Source: an uncultured Clostridia bacterium (GTDB lineage: Bacteria > Bacillota > Clostridia > TANB77 > CAG-508). From it: a stretch of DNA of 64,000 bases. The DNA lies in contig CAPPGO010000003.1 of assembly GCA_948678575.1 (NCBI GenBank), positions 124,001 through 188,000 on the forward strand, read 5' to 3'. Under the pieces are notes generated by a model. It did not search any database and was not told the origin of the DNA. It saw only the letters and a list, made by a program, of their open reading frames with translations. Below, piece by piece: positions 8,730-17,215 of this stretch. The translations under genes were made by a program, and so were the position numbers. Numbering within the stretch: the first letter of the stretch is position 1; each line of letters opens with the position of its first letter.

Positions 8730-9791
8730 TTATTCTTCGTCGCCTTTTAATTTTTCTGCTCTATCTGTCGCAATTAAGTTATCAATCATTTCATCTAAGT
8801 TTCCATTTAAGAAGTCTTCAAATTGATATATACTTAAACCAATTCTATGATCTGTAATTCTACCTTGTGGATAATTATATGTTCTTATTTTTTCACTTCT
8901 ATCTCCTGAACCTACTTGACTTTTTCTCTCACTTGCAACAGCATTTTCTTGTTTTGCTTTTTCAATATCATAAATTCTAGAACGCAATAATCTCATTGCA
9001 TATTCTCTATTTTGAAGTTGTGATCTTTCTGTTTGACATTCAGCAACAATTCCAGTTGGTTCATGAATTAATCTAACAGCAGAAGATGTTTTATTAACAT
9101 GTTGTCCTCCTGCACCTGATGCTCTAAACACTTCCATTCTAATATCAGCTGGATTTAGTTCAATTTCTACCTCTCCAACTTCTGGAAGTACTGCAACTGT
9201 TGCTGTTGAAGTGTGAATTCTACCACTGCTTTCAGTATCTGGAACTCTTTGTACTCTGTGTACACCACTTTCGAACTTAAATCTACTATATGCACCTTTA
9301 CCTGTAATCATAAAAGATATTTCTTTATATCCACCAAGTTCAGTTGCATTTTCATTTAATATATCTATTTTCCAATGTTTCTTTTCTGCATACATTGAAT
9401 ACATTCTAAATAAAGTTCCTGCAAATAAAGCTGCTTCTTCTCCACCAGCTCCACCCCTAATTTCACAAATAACATTATTATCATCATTTGGATCTTTTGG
9501 AATCAATAAAATTTTAAGTTCTTCTTCAATTTTGGGAAGTTTCTCTTTTGCTTCCTCCATTTCCATTTCAGCAAGTTCCTTCATTTCTGGATCTGAAAGC
9601 ATTTCTTTTGCTTCCTCTAAATTTTTAGAAACTGTTTTATATTCTCTATACTTGAAAACAATTTCTTCTATGTCACTATGCTCTTTCATAAGCTTTTTCC
9701 ATTCATTCTGTCTAGAAATAACTTCTGGATCTGCAATTAATCCATTAAGCTCCTCATATCTTTTTTCAACATCTTCTAATTTTTGAAACAT
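8730..9791 (-). CDS. prfA: Peptide chain release factor 1
   Basis: Class I release factor for UAA and UAG. The peptidyl-tRNA hydrolysis loop GGQ is in RASGAGGQHVNKT (about residues 230-236). The stop-codon recognition motif of the RF1 type (PxT) is present as PDT in RVPDTESSGRIHT. The length of 353 aa is normal. RF1 rather than RF2 is supported by the PxT motif and by the lack of an internal prfB-type UGA frameshift. The gene is preceded by the repair pair YhaN/YhaO on the same strand. Confidence 0.95.
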   Translation of the reverse strand: MFQKLEDVEKRYEELNGLIADPEVISRQNEWKKLMKEHSDIEEIVFKYREYKTVSKNLEEAKEMLSDPEMKELAEMEMEEAKEKLPKIEEELKILLIPKDPNDDNNVICEIRGGAGGEEAALFAGTLFRMYSMYAEKKHWKIDILNENATELGGYKEISFMITGKGAYSRFKFESGVHRVQRVPDTESSGRIHTSTATVAVLPEVGEVEIELNPADIRMEVFRASGAGGQHVNKTSSAVRLIHEPTGIVAECQTERSQLQNREYAMRLLRSRIYDIEKAKQENAVASERKSQVGSGDRSEKIRTYNYPQGRITDHRIGLSIYQFEDFLNGNLDEMIDNLIATDRAEKLKGDEE

Positions 9792-9872
9792 AAAAACTCT
9801 TCCTTTTCTTTAATTTGCCATAATATTATATCACAATAACTTATTATATACAATAGTTTGGCTCTTTTCTTA

Positions 9873-11750
9873 CTAACAATTATGTAATGTATAATCAATA
9901 TTTAAAGACTTCAAAGTAGCTTCTTCACGATTTGAACAAGTAAAAATTAAAATTTGATGATTATTATATTCTTTTGCTAAGTATTCTAATATGTTTTTTA
10001 ATCTTTCATTATCAAAATATGCAAAAGCTTCATCTAAAATAATTGGCATATTTTCTACTGATAATTCTTTTAAACTACTTAATCTTAAAGATAAATACAT
10101 TTGATCAATAGTTCCAATGCTAAGTCTATCAACAGGTACATAATTTCCATTATCTATTTGTACTACCAATCCATCTTCATCACTAACTTTTATAACATTA
10201 TATTTATTATTTGAAACTGCTGATATTGTTTTGCATAAATTTTCAGTAAATTTAGGACTTATGTTTTTCTTTACCTCATCATAAGCCAATTCCATACATT
10301 CCTTAGCTATATTATATGAATTATTTAAACTATTTAATTCCTCTTGCATTTCATATAAACTATCTAATTTTTCTATTACACTTGGAAGTTCTTCTAATTG
10401 TTTATTATCTGTTTTATTATTAAATTCAATTTCGTGGATATTATGTTTCATTTTTTCAATATTTTTTTCTTGCATAATAATTGCTTTTGGCAATTCATCA
10501 ATATCTTTATCAAAGGCTTTTTCAATAAAACTCATATCTAAAATTTCTTTATAATTTCTATATATTTTTTCCTTTTGTATATCAACTTCTCTATCTAATT
10601 CATTCAAATTTTCATTTATTTCTTTGCTTTTTTCTTCATTATTTTTCTTTAATAAATTTATTTCTTTTAAAATATCTTCCTGATTTTTATTTTCTTGCTC
10701 TTTTATTTGTTTTTTTATATTTTTATCTTTTATAAATATGTAAGCAATATTTAATATACTCAAAAGCAATGCTACTATTCCAAAAATCTTGTTGGAAACC
10801 AATACAAATAGCAATATTGATATGAAAATTAAAACCCCTTCTAATATCCAGAAAAATTTTAAATTTTTATTATCTGTTCTTTCTTCTATTTTATCATCTT
10901 GTAATCGTTCTCTTAGCTTTTCTATTTTTTTATTATTTTCACTTTCTATTTTTTTATTAAATTCTACTTCTGCATATTTTAATTTGTAATTATCATGCAA
11001 TTCTTTAAGTTCATTTAATAATTTCAATTCGTTATCTTTTATAGTTATTTCTTTTTGAAAATTCTCAAATTCATTATTGTTAGAAACTTGAATTTCTTTT
11101 ATTTCTTCTAGGTATTTTCTTTTCTCTTCTAATTTTTTTATATCAGCATTTACAATATTTATAGGTTTATTTTGAGTTCTATCAGTTCCCACCTTTTCGC
11201 CTTGTAATTTTGTTAATGTAGCCAAAGTTTTCTTAAATGATAAATTATCATCACCAGAAGATACTTTATTACTTATTTTTTGAATAATAACATTTTGACT
11301 TCCTTGTGCTAACTTTACTTCTTCTTGCTCTATTATTGCAGTATTCATATATGTATCTTCATCAATTCCAGTTTGTTCTTCAACAAAAGCAATTCCTTTT
11401 GTTTTATTCTCTTTAAAAGTTTTAGAAATATCTTCTTTTTCCGAATTATATACACTAGCATTTTTCTTTTTGAATTCTCTATAAACTTCAAATTCTTCTC
11501 CATTATCTAAAATGTATTCTAAACTTCCAGAAAATTCTTCTGTTTTCCAAGGTTTATATTTATCAAAATCAGATATATTTTTTCCATTTTTATTTTTAGA
11601 AGCACCATATAACATACTAGTTAAAAATTTAAGTAAGCTTGATTTTCCTGCTTCATTATCACCATATATAATGTTTATTTTAGGTTTTAAATCTAATTCT
11701 TTTTGAACTAATTTTCCAAATCCATTTACTTTTAAATGACTAAATCTCAT
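9873..11750 (-). CDS. SMC/Rad50-like ATPase, YhaN/SbcC type
   Basis: An AAA ATPase of the Rad50/SbcC kind, shorter than classical SbcC. Walker A is GDNEAGKSS (about residues 30-38) after the N-terminal FSHLKVNGFGKL. Long coiled coils fill residues about 190-490. They are interrupted near residues 300-345 by two hydrophobic segments (FWILEGVLIFISILLFVLV and a following one), which suggests membrane anchoring as in YhaN proteins. The C-terminal half carries the signature LSIGTIDQMYLSLRL and Walker B PIILDEAFAYFD. It is directly downstream of the nuclease partner at 11775 (24-bp gap), the usual arrangement for the two-subunit exonuclease. Role in double-strand break processing is inferred from the family. 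Confidence 0.85.
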   Translation of the reverse strand: MRFSHLKVNGFGKLVQKELDLKPKINIIYGDNEAGKSSLLKFLTSMLYGASKNKNGKNISDFDKYKPWKTEEFSGSLEYILDNGEEFEVYREFKKKNASVYNSEKEDISKTFKENKTKGIAFVEEQTGIDEDTYMNTAIIEQEEVKLAQGSQNVIIQKISNKVSSGDDNLSFKKTLATLTKLQGEKVGTDRTQNKPINIVNADIKKLEEKRKYLEEIKEIQVSNNNEFENFQKEITIKDNELKLLNELKELHDNYKLKYAEVEFNKKIESENNKKIEKLRERLQDDKIEERTDNKNLKFFWILEGVLIFISILLFVLVSNKIFGIVALLLSILNIAYIFIKDKNIKKQIKEQENKNQEDILKEINLLKKNNEEKSKEINENLNELDREVDIQKEKIYRNYKEILDMSFIEKAFDKDIDELPKAIIMQEKNIEKMKHNIHEIEFNNKTDNKQLEELPSVIEKLDSLYEMQEELNSLNNSYNIAKECMELAYDEVKKNISPKFTENLCKTISAVSNNKYNVIKVSDEDGLVVQIDNGNYVPVDRLSIGTIDQMYLSLRLSSLKELSVENMPIILDEAFAYFDNERLKNILEYLAKEYNNHQILIFTCSNREEATLKSLNIDYTLHNC

Positions 11751-11774
11751 TTTATTATTCCTTCCAATTTATAT

Positions 11775-12857
11775 CTAATTTGACATTGCATCTAAGCCTA
11801 TCTCTATTGCCTTTATTATTTCTTCTTCGCTGTATTCTTCTAATTCAAGTTTTTTTAATGCTTCTTTTACAAAAATTCCTCTTAGATTATTTTCCTTAGA
11901 AATTTCTTCTAAATTGTAATTTGTTTTCGTTTTATCTTTTACTTTGAATATATTGTTTCTATTTATAAGTTTTAATATTTCTCTTGTGTCAATTTCAAAG
12001 TTCCTTTTTCCATCTAATACAATCTTATAAATATTGTTTTCATCTAAATTAAGTTCTACTATATGTTCTATTAAATCTTCCTTTGATAGAAATGGCTCTA
12101 CATTTAGATAAAATTCTATAAATTCTCTATCATCTAATTTTATAAATTCTGTAAGAACTTTATTTTTAGTAATTTCACCAACTATCATTCCATGTTCTCC
12201 AAGTTCATCAAAGCCAAAAGAAATAGGAGAACCTGGATATACAATTTTATTTTCTTTGCCTTTTATAAAATTATTTTTATGAATATGTCCCATTGCGATA
12301 TAATCAAAATTTAAGCTCTTTAATTTTGATTCAGTAATAGGATTATACTCAAATCCTTCTTTGTCTTTTGAGCCATTTACATCACAATGAACCACAAATA
12401 TATCTAATTTACTAGAAATTGGTAAAATAAAATTCGAAATATCTGAATTTGACATAGAAAATGAATTAAATCCCATACCATAAATATTGCAATCTTCTGT
12501 TTCAATCTTTTCAATTCCATCTTTAAAAATATATACATTATCTGCAAATTCAAAATTTTGATAATAACTATCTTTAATATATGGATCATGATTTCCAGGT
12601 GCAATAAAAATTTTAGTATTTGGAATTTCTTTAAATAAGTTATTTATATATTCAATTGTAGATAATCTAACATAATTATGTTCATATAAATCACCAGAAA
12701 TAAAAAAATATTCTATTTCATTTTCTTTTATAAAATCTATTGCTTTTTTGAAAATTTTTCTTTGTTCTAATCTTCTAACATCACCTAAATTTTCTACACT
12801 ATTTAAGCTTGAAAAAGGTGCATCAAAATGCATATCTGCTATATGTACAAAATTCAT
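11775..12857 (-). CDS. SbcD/YhaO-like DNA repair exonuclease
   Basis: A calcineurin-like metallophosphoesterase. Motifs in order are ADMHFDAPF (residues about 6-14), SGDLYEH, GNHDP, VHCDV and GHIHK, giving the full dinuclear metal site. The length of 360 aa matches YhaO-type nucleases. It pairs with the Rad50-like ATPase gene immediately downstream, and together they should form an Mre11-Rad50-like complex. The start begins MNFVHIADMHFD. Confidence 0.88.
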   Translation of the reverse strand: MNFVHIADMHFDAPFSSLNSVENLGDVRRLEQRKIFKKAIDFIKENEIEYFFISGDLYEHNYVRLSTIEYINNLFKEIPNTKIFIAPGNHDPYIKDSYYQNFEFADNVYIFKDGIEKIETEDCNIYGMGFNSFSMSNSDISNFILPISSKLDIFVVHCDVNGSKDKEGFEYNPITESKLKSLNFDYIAMGHIHKNNFIKGKENKIVYPGSPISFGFDELGEHGMIVGEITKNKVLTEFIKLDDREFIEFYLNVEPFLSKEDLIEHIVELNLDENNIYKIVLDGKRNFEIDTREILKLINRNNIFKVKDKTKTNYNLEEISKENNLRGIFVKEALKKLELEEYSEEEIIKAIEIGLDAMSN

Positions 12858-12983
12858 AAGATTCTCTTCTTTCTTTATTTTTGTGCCTAAATTTTATCAC
12901 AACTAATATTTTTAGTCAATGAATTCAAAGAAATTTTGTTCGTATTTTGTTGTTCTATATATTTCTTTTCAATAATTTAAGCC

Positions 12984-13016
12984 AAAAAATTCCCATTTTT
13001 ACAATGGGAATTTTTT
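12984..13016. terminator. Terminator after the VirD4 operon
   Basis: The stem AATTCCCATT with AATGGGAATT is flanked by A and T runs. It follows the minus-strand VirD4 stop directly and looks bidirectional. Confidence 0.85.
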
Positions 13017-13017
13017 A

Positions 13018-15112
13018 TTATGGCTCTATTGAACCAAATAATTCATCAAATTTTGCTTCTAATTCTTTTTGAATATCTGATAACTCTTCTTGGCGTTTTT
13101 CTTCTGCTTTTGTTGCTTTCTCTTCTGCTGTTGGTTGATTTGTTTCAAGTGGTGTTTGGTGCTTATCATCAGCATTATCAATATCCGCAAATAATTGATC
13201 TAATGATTCCAAAGATTGTTGTGCTCCTCCACCTTTTCCAGAGTTTTCATCACCTTCTTGATAAGGATTATATGGATTATATTTTCTCCATTTTCCTCTT
13301 TCTATTTCAACATCATTATGGTCTACTTTATATTTTGTTATACTCTTTCCAATTGGATATTTAAAGTAATAATATTTATTGGCTTTAACTGGCTTGATAC
13401 CTTTTTCATATATGATACAAAGATCTGTATCCATTCTACGAAGCTCATCTGGTGTCATAAGTGCTCTACCCATAATTTGGTCAGATTCACTCTTACCTTG
13501 TTTCCAATCTTCTCTATCTTTGTTTACTGAAACATTGTCTCTTGTGATTGTCTTTTCACCTAATGCCTTAGAAAAATATTCAACAGTTTTTTGTGAGTTT
13601 GAACCTAAGAAAAGGTGAGTATCACAGTTACCAATGATTGTTTCATAAGCTTCTTTATAAACTGCCTCTAATTGGTCTAAGTTTTGTAAAATAACACTAA
13701 ATGATATTTTTCTACTTCTTGAAGTTGAAATCTTTTTATCAAAATCTGGTATTTGACCAATGTTTGCAAACTCATCTAGTATAAAATATGTAGGCACTGG
13801 AAGTGCTCCACCATTTGCATCAGCAAAGTCATATAACTGTTGTATCATTTGCGAAAAGAATATTGTAAGCAAGAAGTCATACGCTGTATGTGTATCAGAA
13901 GATATAACATACACTGCTGTTTTTTGACTACCTATTTTTGTAAAGTCTATTGTATCTGTTGATGTAACTTCTGCAATGTCTCTTGAATCAAACTTACCAA
14001 GTTTTGATTGCAATGAGCTTAAAATAGAACTAAATGTTTTTTCAGGAGCTAATTCAATAGATTTATAAAACATTCTAGCAGGATGATCATAAGGTAATTG
14101 ATTAATTAAATTTGTAAGTAAATTATCTCCATTATTATTATTTGCTGCTCTAATTAATTCAGAACAACTTGCTAAATTTTGTTCTTCTGGTGGTCTTACA
14201 GCTTTTAGGTAATAAATTAAAGCTTTAAGTAACATCTCAGACATATCATCCCAGAATGGGTCTTGTGCTTTTCCATCACCTTGACCTTTAACAATTGTAT
14301 TAGCAATAACATCGACATCTATTTCATTATTTATGTGATGTAATGGGTTATAACCATCACTGTTTTTAGGATTTACTAAGTTTAAAACTTTTATATCATA
14401 GCCTTTTGATTTAAAAAATCCAGCTGTTTTATCATATAATTCACCTTTTGGATCTGTAAATACATAAGAACCCAAAAGTTGTGTAGCATTTGGAATAACG
14501 TAAGAAGCTGATTTACCAGCACCAGAACCTCCGTACAACAAGGACATTTACATTGCCTCGTTTATCTGTTGGCAAGTAATTTTTTTCAGCTAATATAATA
14601 CCTTTATTTCTACTTAAAATTTGATATTGCTCTCCGTTTTCACTCCAATCACTTGAACCATTTTCAATATTCTCATATTCGTGCTTTGGAAATGCTTTAA
14701 TAACACCTACTAAAACAAAAGTACCATAGAAAATAACAAACCATTTGCAAACATACATATATGAACCAAAAAACTCTGTAAAACATCTTGATACTGAGCC
14801 AATTGGATTTCTTAAACCATATCCTATTTTTTTACCATCTTCTGTTTCTTGTATTAATTCTTTACCTTCTTCATCAACACCTAGTAGTGCTTCAAAAAAA
14901 ACACTCCAATCAAATTGCTCTTTAATGCTTCCATCATTTTCTCTAACAAACTCTTGTGTTTCTTGATCTATTACAGGTACCCATGCAACATTGATAGCTA
15001 CAGTAAATGGTGCAATTCCCCATAAAAGAACTGCTATTATCAAAACTGTAGCTACAATTATTTTTCCTTTTATTTTTTTTAAGGCCATTTTTAATTTTTC
15101 AAAAAATCCCAT
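13018..15112 (-). CDS. VirD4/TraG-family coupling ATPase, read through a +1 frameshift at CGG
   Basis: A 697-aa membrane-bound ATPase after frame correction. The N-terminus has a hydrophobic segment at residues about 17-38 and another near 115-135, then the soluble domain. The zero frame reaches GTA CGG AGG at 14533-14531 and stops five codons later (RRFWCW then stop). Skipping one C gives VVGGSGAGKS, the exact Walker A. Downstream are FTDPKGELYD, Walker B DEFANIGQIPD, and a C-terminal Gln/Glu-rich tail. This is the type IV secretion/conjugation substrate receptor. It is the last gene of a three-gene operon with two unrecognised proteins; no relaxase, VirB4 or pilus genes are adjacent. Without the shift no ATPase would be made. 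Confidence 0.85.
14531..14533 (-). other. CGG +1 frameshift site inside the VirD4 Walker A
   Basis: Zero frame: GTT GTA CGG AGG TTC, then TAA five codons after the CGG. Plus-one frame: GTA (C) GGA GGT TCT GGT, giving Val-Gly-Gly-Ser-Gly of the P-loop. The CDS length of 2095 nt is 3n+1. Confidence 0.85.
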
Positions 15113-15148
15113 ACTCTACTTCACCTTTTCCTATGTAAAATCTAGCCT

Positions 15149-15532
15149 CTATTCTCTTTCTGCTATATCTTTATCTTGTGCTTCTTTAATTGCTTTTGAT
15201 TTTTCTGCTTTTGCCTTTATAGCGGCTTTCTTTTTATCATCTAATTCATTTCCTGGAATTTCCATAGATGGATCTGTTTTTACATGATGTACAGCTACAC
15301 CATCTAAAACAAATTTAATATTATTATTAACAGGTTTTCCGCTATCCGTTGTAGCATCTCCACCACCATTTGAAGTAGATGCATTATCATTTTCTTTGTG
15401 AAAATCTATTTCAAAAGTTCTACCACCTGGTGAAAATACTACCACTGCTATATCAAAACCTAATTCTTTTGCTAAATCTTGTTCTATCTCAACAGCTTCT
15501 ATTTCTTCTGAATCCGAATTATTATTAGCCAT
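15149..15532 (-). CDS. Unrecognised 127-aa protein in the VirD4 operon
   Basis: A small, hydrophilic, highly charged protein with no signal peptide. A short beta-like core (GFDIAVVVFSPGGRTFEIDF, about residues 25-44) is followed by a low-complexity Asn/Ser/Gly/Thr stretch (about residues 50-70) and a helical Lys/Ala-rich C-terminus (DDKKKAAIKAKAEKSKA, then KDIAERE). The gene follows the 177-aa gene by 15 bases and precedes VirD4 by 36, so all three are one operon. A secretion-substrate or accessory role is possible from context only. The start ATG follows an AGGAGG-like site. Confidence 0.6.
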   Translation of the reverse strand: MANNNSDSEEIEAVEIEQDLAKELGFDIAVVVFSPGGRTFEIDFHKENDNASTSNGGGDATTDSGKPVNNNIKFVLDGVAVHHVKTDPSMEIPGNELDDKKKAAIKAKAEKSKAIKEAQDKDIAERE

Positions 15533-15547
15533 AACTTTTTCCTCCTA

Positions 15548-16081
15548 CTATTTATCCTTGTGTTCGCGGATTTCGAACGCAAAGTATTGTTTATGTGGTT
15601 TTAATTTACATTTTCCCTTAACCTCATTTGTTTCGTCATCAAAATACAAAGTTGGTTTGATTTCTTCAGTAGTTTCTGGATCGATTATTGAAATCGGTCT
15701 TTTCATATTTGGTGTGTATGCAAATTCCTTATACTCTGTTTCTTCTTCATTATATATTGAAGTACATTTTAAAGGCATTGGCTTTTTTGAAATTTTTACA
15801 ATATCATAATCTAAAAATCCCATATTAACAACAACTCTCTCTTTGGCAAAAGAAAGAATAACTAGTGGATTTCCATCAGGTGCTGGATTTTCAACAAAAA
15901 ATGTTTTCTTTTTGTTTCGTCCAACAAATTCTTCTGCATACTCTAATCTCTCAACTGTATATTTTGGAGAAGTTTTTAAATATTCTTTTTCTGTTCTGTT
16001 TACTTGATAAATAACAGTACTAGTTCCTTGTGGCTCTGTTATACTGAAATATTTTCCATGTAAATTGTTTTCTTCTTCCAT
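15548..16081 (-). CDS. Unrecognised 177-aa protein, first gene of the VirD4 operon
   Basis: A soluble protein predicted to be mostly beta strands, with repeated short hydrophobic-charged alternation such as VVNMGFLDYDIVKIS. It has no signal peptide. I do not recognise the family. It is the promoter-proximal gene of the operon and is 15 bases from the 127-aa gene. The GAGGGG ribosome binding site lies 13 or more bases upstream of the ATG, which is rather far. The partner VirD4 gene suggests a link to secretion or conjugation, but the sequence itself shows no such motif. Confidence 0.6.
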   Translation of the reverse strand: MEEENNLHGKYFSITEPQGTSTVIYQVNRTEKEYLKTSPKYTVERLEYAEEFVGRNKKKTFFVENPAPDGNPLVILSFAKERVVVNMGFLDYDIVKISKKPMPLKCTSIYNEEETEYKEFAYTPNMKRPISIIDPETTEEIKPTLYFDDETNEVKGKCKLKPHKQYFAFEIREHKDK

Positions 16082-16129
16082 TCGCTAAAACACACCCCTC
16101 TATACATTATTTTGTAATGCATGTCTTTC

Positions 16130-16176
16130 GTATAATATTACTAAAATATTATATCGCACCACACATTATATGTCAA
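16130..16176 (-). promoter_or_regulatory. Promoter and candidate operator of the VirD4 operon
   Basis: On the minus strand TTGACA (16176-16171) and TATAAT (16153-16148) are 17 bp apart, a perfect consensus. A 9-bp perfect inverted repeat, TATAATATT at 16131-16139 and AATATTATA at 16145-16153, overlaps the -10 box and could bind a dimeric repressor. The -35 box overlaps the end of the dnaJ-like gene. Confidence 0.7.
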
Positions 16177-17066
16177 CTATTTTCAAAGTTTATGTCAACT
16201 TTTCTAGGATTAAATTTTGAAATCTTTTTTAGTTCCGTAAATAACTCTTTTTCTTTTGCTGAATATTCCTTTGGTATTAATATCCTTGCTTCTAAAACAA
16301 GATTTCCTCTACCACCTTTTCCATCTTTATATCCTTTATTTTCTATACTTATAATCTCTCCTGAACATATACCAGCTGGTATATACACAGAAATATCTTC
16401 ATTTATTCCATTTATTTTTATCTTTGTTCCTAGTGCTGCTTCCCAAGGTGATAAATATAATAATTTTCTAATATTATAACCTTCTAATGAAAATTCATCA
16501 TCATTTTTAATTTTTATTTTAATAAGTAAATCACCATTTTTTCCACCATTAGTGCCTGGTTTACCTTGACCCATAAGTCTAATTTTTTCATTATTTCTAA
16601 TACCTGCTGGAACATCTACCTTTAAAGTTTTCATACTACCTTCAACCGTACGAAGTGATATACTTTTTGTTACACCACGAAATGCCTCTTCTAGTCTAAG
16701 TTTCAACTCAGTTTCAACATTTTCGCCTTTTGCTGGTGCTTTAACATCTTTTTTTACACCTTTTTCTTCGCTAACATTTCCAAAGAAAATAGTAAAGAAA
16801 TCTCCTTTGGGTATATTTTGATATGTAGCTTTTTTACTTCCTACATTTCTATTCCAAATTCTATCATATTTCTTTTTTGTAGAAGCTTCTGATAAAATTT
16901 TATATGCTTCATTTATGTCTTTAAAACGCTCTTCACAATTTCTATTTCCAACATTTACATCAGGATGATATTTTTTTGCTTGTTCACGATACGCATTTTT
17001 TATTTCATTTATATTCACTTTATTAGTATCTAAATTCAATATTTTATAATAATCTTTGAAAATCAT
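16173..17066 (-). CDS. DnaJ-class chaperone, CbpA-like
   Basis: The N-terminal J domain contains HPD (KKYHPDVNVG, about residues 33-42), needed to stimulate DnaK. It lacks the Cys-rich zinc domain of classical DnaJ and goes directly to the two C-terminal substrate-binding beta domains (for example GITKSISLRTVEG-like and VDVPAGIRNNEKIRL). At 297 aa this is a type B/CbpA-like co-chaperone. The start MIFKDYYKILNLD is the normal J-domain opening and follows a GGAGG site. It stands as a single gene ahead of the VirD4 operon. Confidence 0.88.
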   Translation of the reverse strand: MIFKDYYKILNLDTNKVNINEIKNAYREQAKKYHPDVNVGNRNCEERFKDINEAYKILSEASTKKKYDRIWNRNVGSKKATYQNIPKGDFFTIFFGNVSEEKGVKKDVKAPAKGENVETELKLRLEEAFRGVTKSISLRTVEGSMKTLKVDVPAGIRNNEKIRLMGQGKPGTNGGKNGDLLIKIKIKNDDEFSLEGYNIRKLLYLSPWEAALGTKIKINGINEDISVYIPAGICSGEIISIENKGYKDGKGGRGNLVLEARILIPKEYSAKEKELFTELKKISKFNPRKVDINFENS

Positions 17067-17154
17067 TTAAACATCCTCCGAACTTTGTTAAAATTCATTG
17101 TTATTATATCATGTTCACTTAAATTTGTGAAGTAAAAAATATTTTTTTAGAAAT

Positions 17155-17190
17155 AAAAAAGCTATTTAGAAATTTTCTAAATAACTTTTT
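17155..17190. terminator. Terminator downstream of the pseudogene
   Basis: Stem TATTTAGAAA with TTCTAAATA, flanked by A6 and T5 runs, lies just after the last codons of the minus-strand pseudogene. Confidence 0.75.
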
Positions 17191-17215
17191 CTTTTTTATT
17201 ATTTACTTTTTAATT

